Shown one piece after another: positions 63,405 through 64,000 of a stretch of DNA of 64,000 nt. Origin of the DNA: Streptomyces sp. NBC_00569 (GTDB taxonomy: Bacteria; Actinomycetota; Actinomycetes; Streptomycetales; Streptomycetaceae); assembly GCF_036345255.1 (NCBI RefSeq), contig NZ_CP107783.1, positions 3,224,001 through 3,288,000 on the forward strand. The letters are read 5' to 3'. Below the pieces are notes generated by a model. That model was not told the DNA's origin, did no database searches, and was given only the letters and a program-made list of their open reading frames with translations. How positions within the stretch are numbered: the stretch's first letter is position 1; each line of letters opens with the position of its first letter. Position numbers and translations under genes: made by a program.

Positions 63405-63787
63405 GACTGTTGGTCCTCCCCTTGGATCCCGCTGGATCCGGTCGATTTCTCGGTACGGGGGATCAGTTGACGTACGGGTGTCCGGGGCGGAACCCCAAGG
63501 ACCGAGCGACGACGGCGAATCCCCCGTACGTACCAACGACGGTGACTGCGCGGGATCACGGGTCGGGGGAAAATCCTTGTCGCTCGGAAGATCCATGCCG
63601 TGACGGAACCGTTGCCGTTCCGTGGGTAGTCCCCCACAGCGCGCGCATAGGGTGGGTTGCCGTTCGACGGAGGGCGGAGGGTTCGGTCGCGGGGCGAGGC
63701 ACATCAAGTGCCGAGCGTGGCGCGGCGGGTTCACGACCGACGGCGGCCGGCACTGCACAGTTCTCGAAGCCCAGGGGGATTCACGAC
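63405..63787. other. Divergent promoter region of the siderophore set
   Basis: The 383 bases separate the aminotransferase and lipoprotein genes. No iron box was found by eye. A distant inverted repeat (GTACGGGGGAT 63453-63463 and ATCCCCCGTAC 63519-63529) and the compact dyad at 63603-63623 are the only structured elements seen. No coding frame is supported. Confidence 0.5.
63603..63623. promoter_or_regulatory. Candidate operator dyad
   Basis: ACGGAAC (63603-63609) and GTTCCGT (63617-63623) are perfect inverted arms with a 7-base spacer, in the middle of a divergent promoter region. Confidence 0.45.
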
Positions 63788-64000
63788 ATGCGACCCATAC
63801 GTCCGCTCTCGACCGATCGGCGCGGGAGGAGCGCGCGCCGCAGAACCTCCCCCGTGGCGGCTCTCGCCGTCGGTGCGGCGCTCGCACTCACCGCCACCGC
63901 GTGCGGTCCCGGCGACGACAACGCGGACTCGAAGCCGACCGCGTCCGCCGCGCAGGGCGGCAGCGACAAGATCCAGATCCCGGACGACATCAAGGACCGG
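63788..64000 (+). CDS. Putative lipoprotein (partial, continues beyond window)
   Basis: The visible 71 residues start at ATG 63788. A very Arg-rich N-terminus (DRRGRSARRRTS) precedes a hydrophobic segment ending in the lipobox TATAC, so lipid attachment at Cys39 is expected. An Asp/Ser/Ala-rich linker and a charged start of the mature domain follow. The rest lies outside the window, so no family can be given. It is divergent from the siderophore biosynthesis set; being a siderophore-binding lipoprotein is only a guess from position. Confidence 0.72.
   Translation, partial: MRPIRPLSTDRRGRSARRRTSPVAALAVGAALALTATACGPGDDNADSKPTASAAQGGSDKIQIPDDIKDR

Noticed and set aside
61572..63470. A long plus-strand open frame opposite the aminotransferase gene
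   Set aside because: Gly/Asp/Val-rich antisense composition, while the minus strand encodes a complete PLP enzyme.
63405..63787. Expected iron box in front of the siderophore genes
   Set aside because: No stretch resembling TTAGGTTAGGCT was found by eye on either strand. A weight-matrix scan would be needed to exclude weak sites.
1..64000. CRISPR arrays, insertion sequences, prophage or integrated elements
   Set aside because: No regularly spaced identical repeats with unique spacers, no transposase or integrase gene and no target-site duplications were seen; gene content is typical core chromosome.

Overview
The window is a chromosomal core segment of a Streptomyces species. The base composition is very GC-rich with strong third-position GC bias, GTG and TTG starts are common, and the gene content is that of the conserved Streptomyces core: the principal sigma factor HrdB next to a WhiH-type sporulation regulator, a topoisomerase IV pair, an nrdRJ-lexA block, an HTH-fused citrate synthase and two-component systems of the CitAB type. 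Gene order as I recall it around hrdB/whiH and lexA/nrdRJ in S. coelicolor agrees, but no database was consulted.

Left third (1-25.6 kb). The window opens inside a secreted M23 peptidase gene carrying a c-di-AMP (ydaO-type) riboswitch leader. It continues with an M16 peptidase pair, parC, a CobW-type G3E GTPase, two small Streptomyces-type proteins, and a divergent citrate synthase pair over an AT-rich operator region. A [2Fe-2S] sucrase/ferredoxin-like protein follows; its start codon abuts a DmdR/IdeR-like iron box. Then come a CitA/CitB-like two-component system, a three-gene NMT1/SsuABC-type ABC transporter, and a second orphan CitB-like regulator. A membrane protein/NarL-type two-component operon runs into a DUF485-plus-sodium/solute symporter pair, followed by parE.

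Middle (25.6-48.8 kb). This part holds a small zinc-ribbon-like protein, a trypsin-like secreted protease, hrdB, whiH, and an ABC ATPase-permease fusion with damaged catalytic motifs. Next are a NUDIX-type NrtR-like regulator, a glycogen-debranching-like protein preceded by an overlapping 49-codon small gene, a DUF4192 gene with two DnaA-box-like sites in front, a RecQ helicase fused to a phosphoribosyltransferase-like domain, rnhB, and a TetR/MFS efflux pair with two identical operators. It ends with a four-gene run (arylamine N-acetyltransferase, monooxygenase-like protein, histidine phosphatase, ADP-ribosylglycohydrolase) and a divergent TerD-family gene.

Right part (48.8-64 kb). It contains the B12-dependent ribonucleotide reductase nrdJ with its repressor nrdR and paired NrdR-like boxes, lexA with an SOS-like box, and dinG. 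A four-gene NRPS-independent siderophore (NIS) cluster follows: diaminobutyrate-type aminotransferase, NIS synthetase, GNAT acyltransferase, NIS synthetase. It lacks the decarboxylase and monooxygenase of rhizobactin-like pathways, and three of its four enzymes carry long low-complexity insertions or extensions. The window ends in the start of a lipoprotein gene.

No tRNA, rRNA, CRISPR array, transposase or prophage gene was seen. The most interesting items are the NIS cluster with its unusual disordered segments, the iron-box/leaderless ferredoxin gene, and the divergent citrate synthase operator region.
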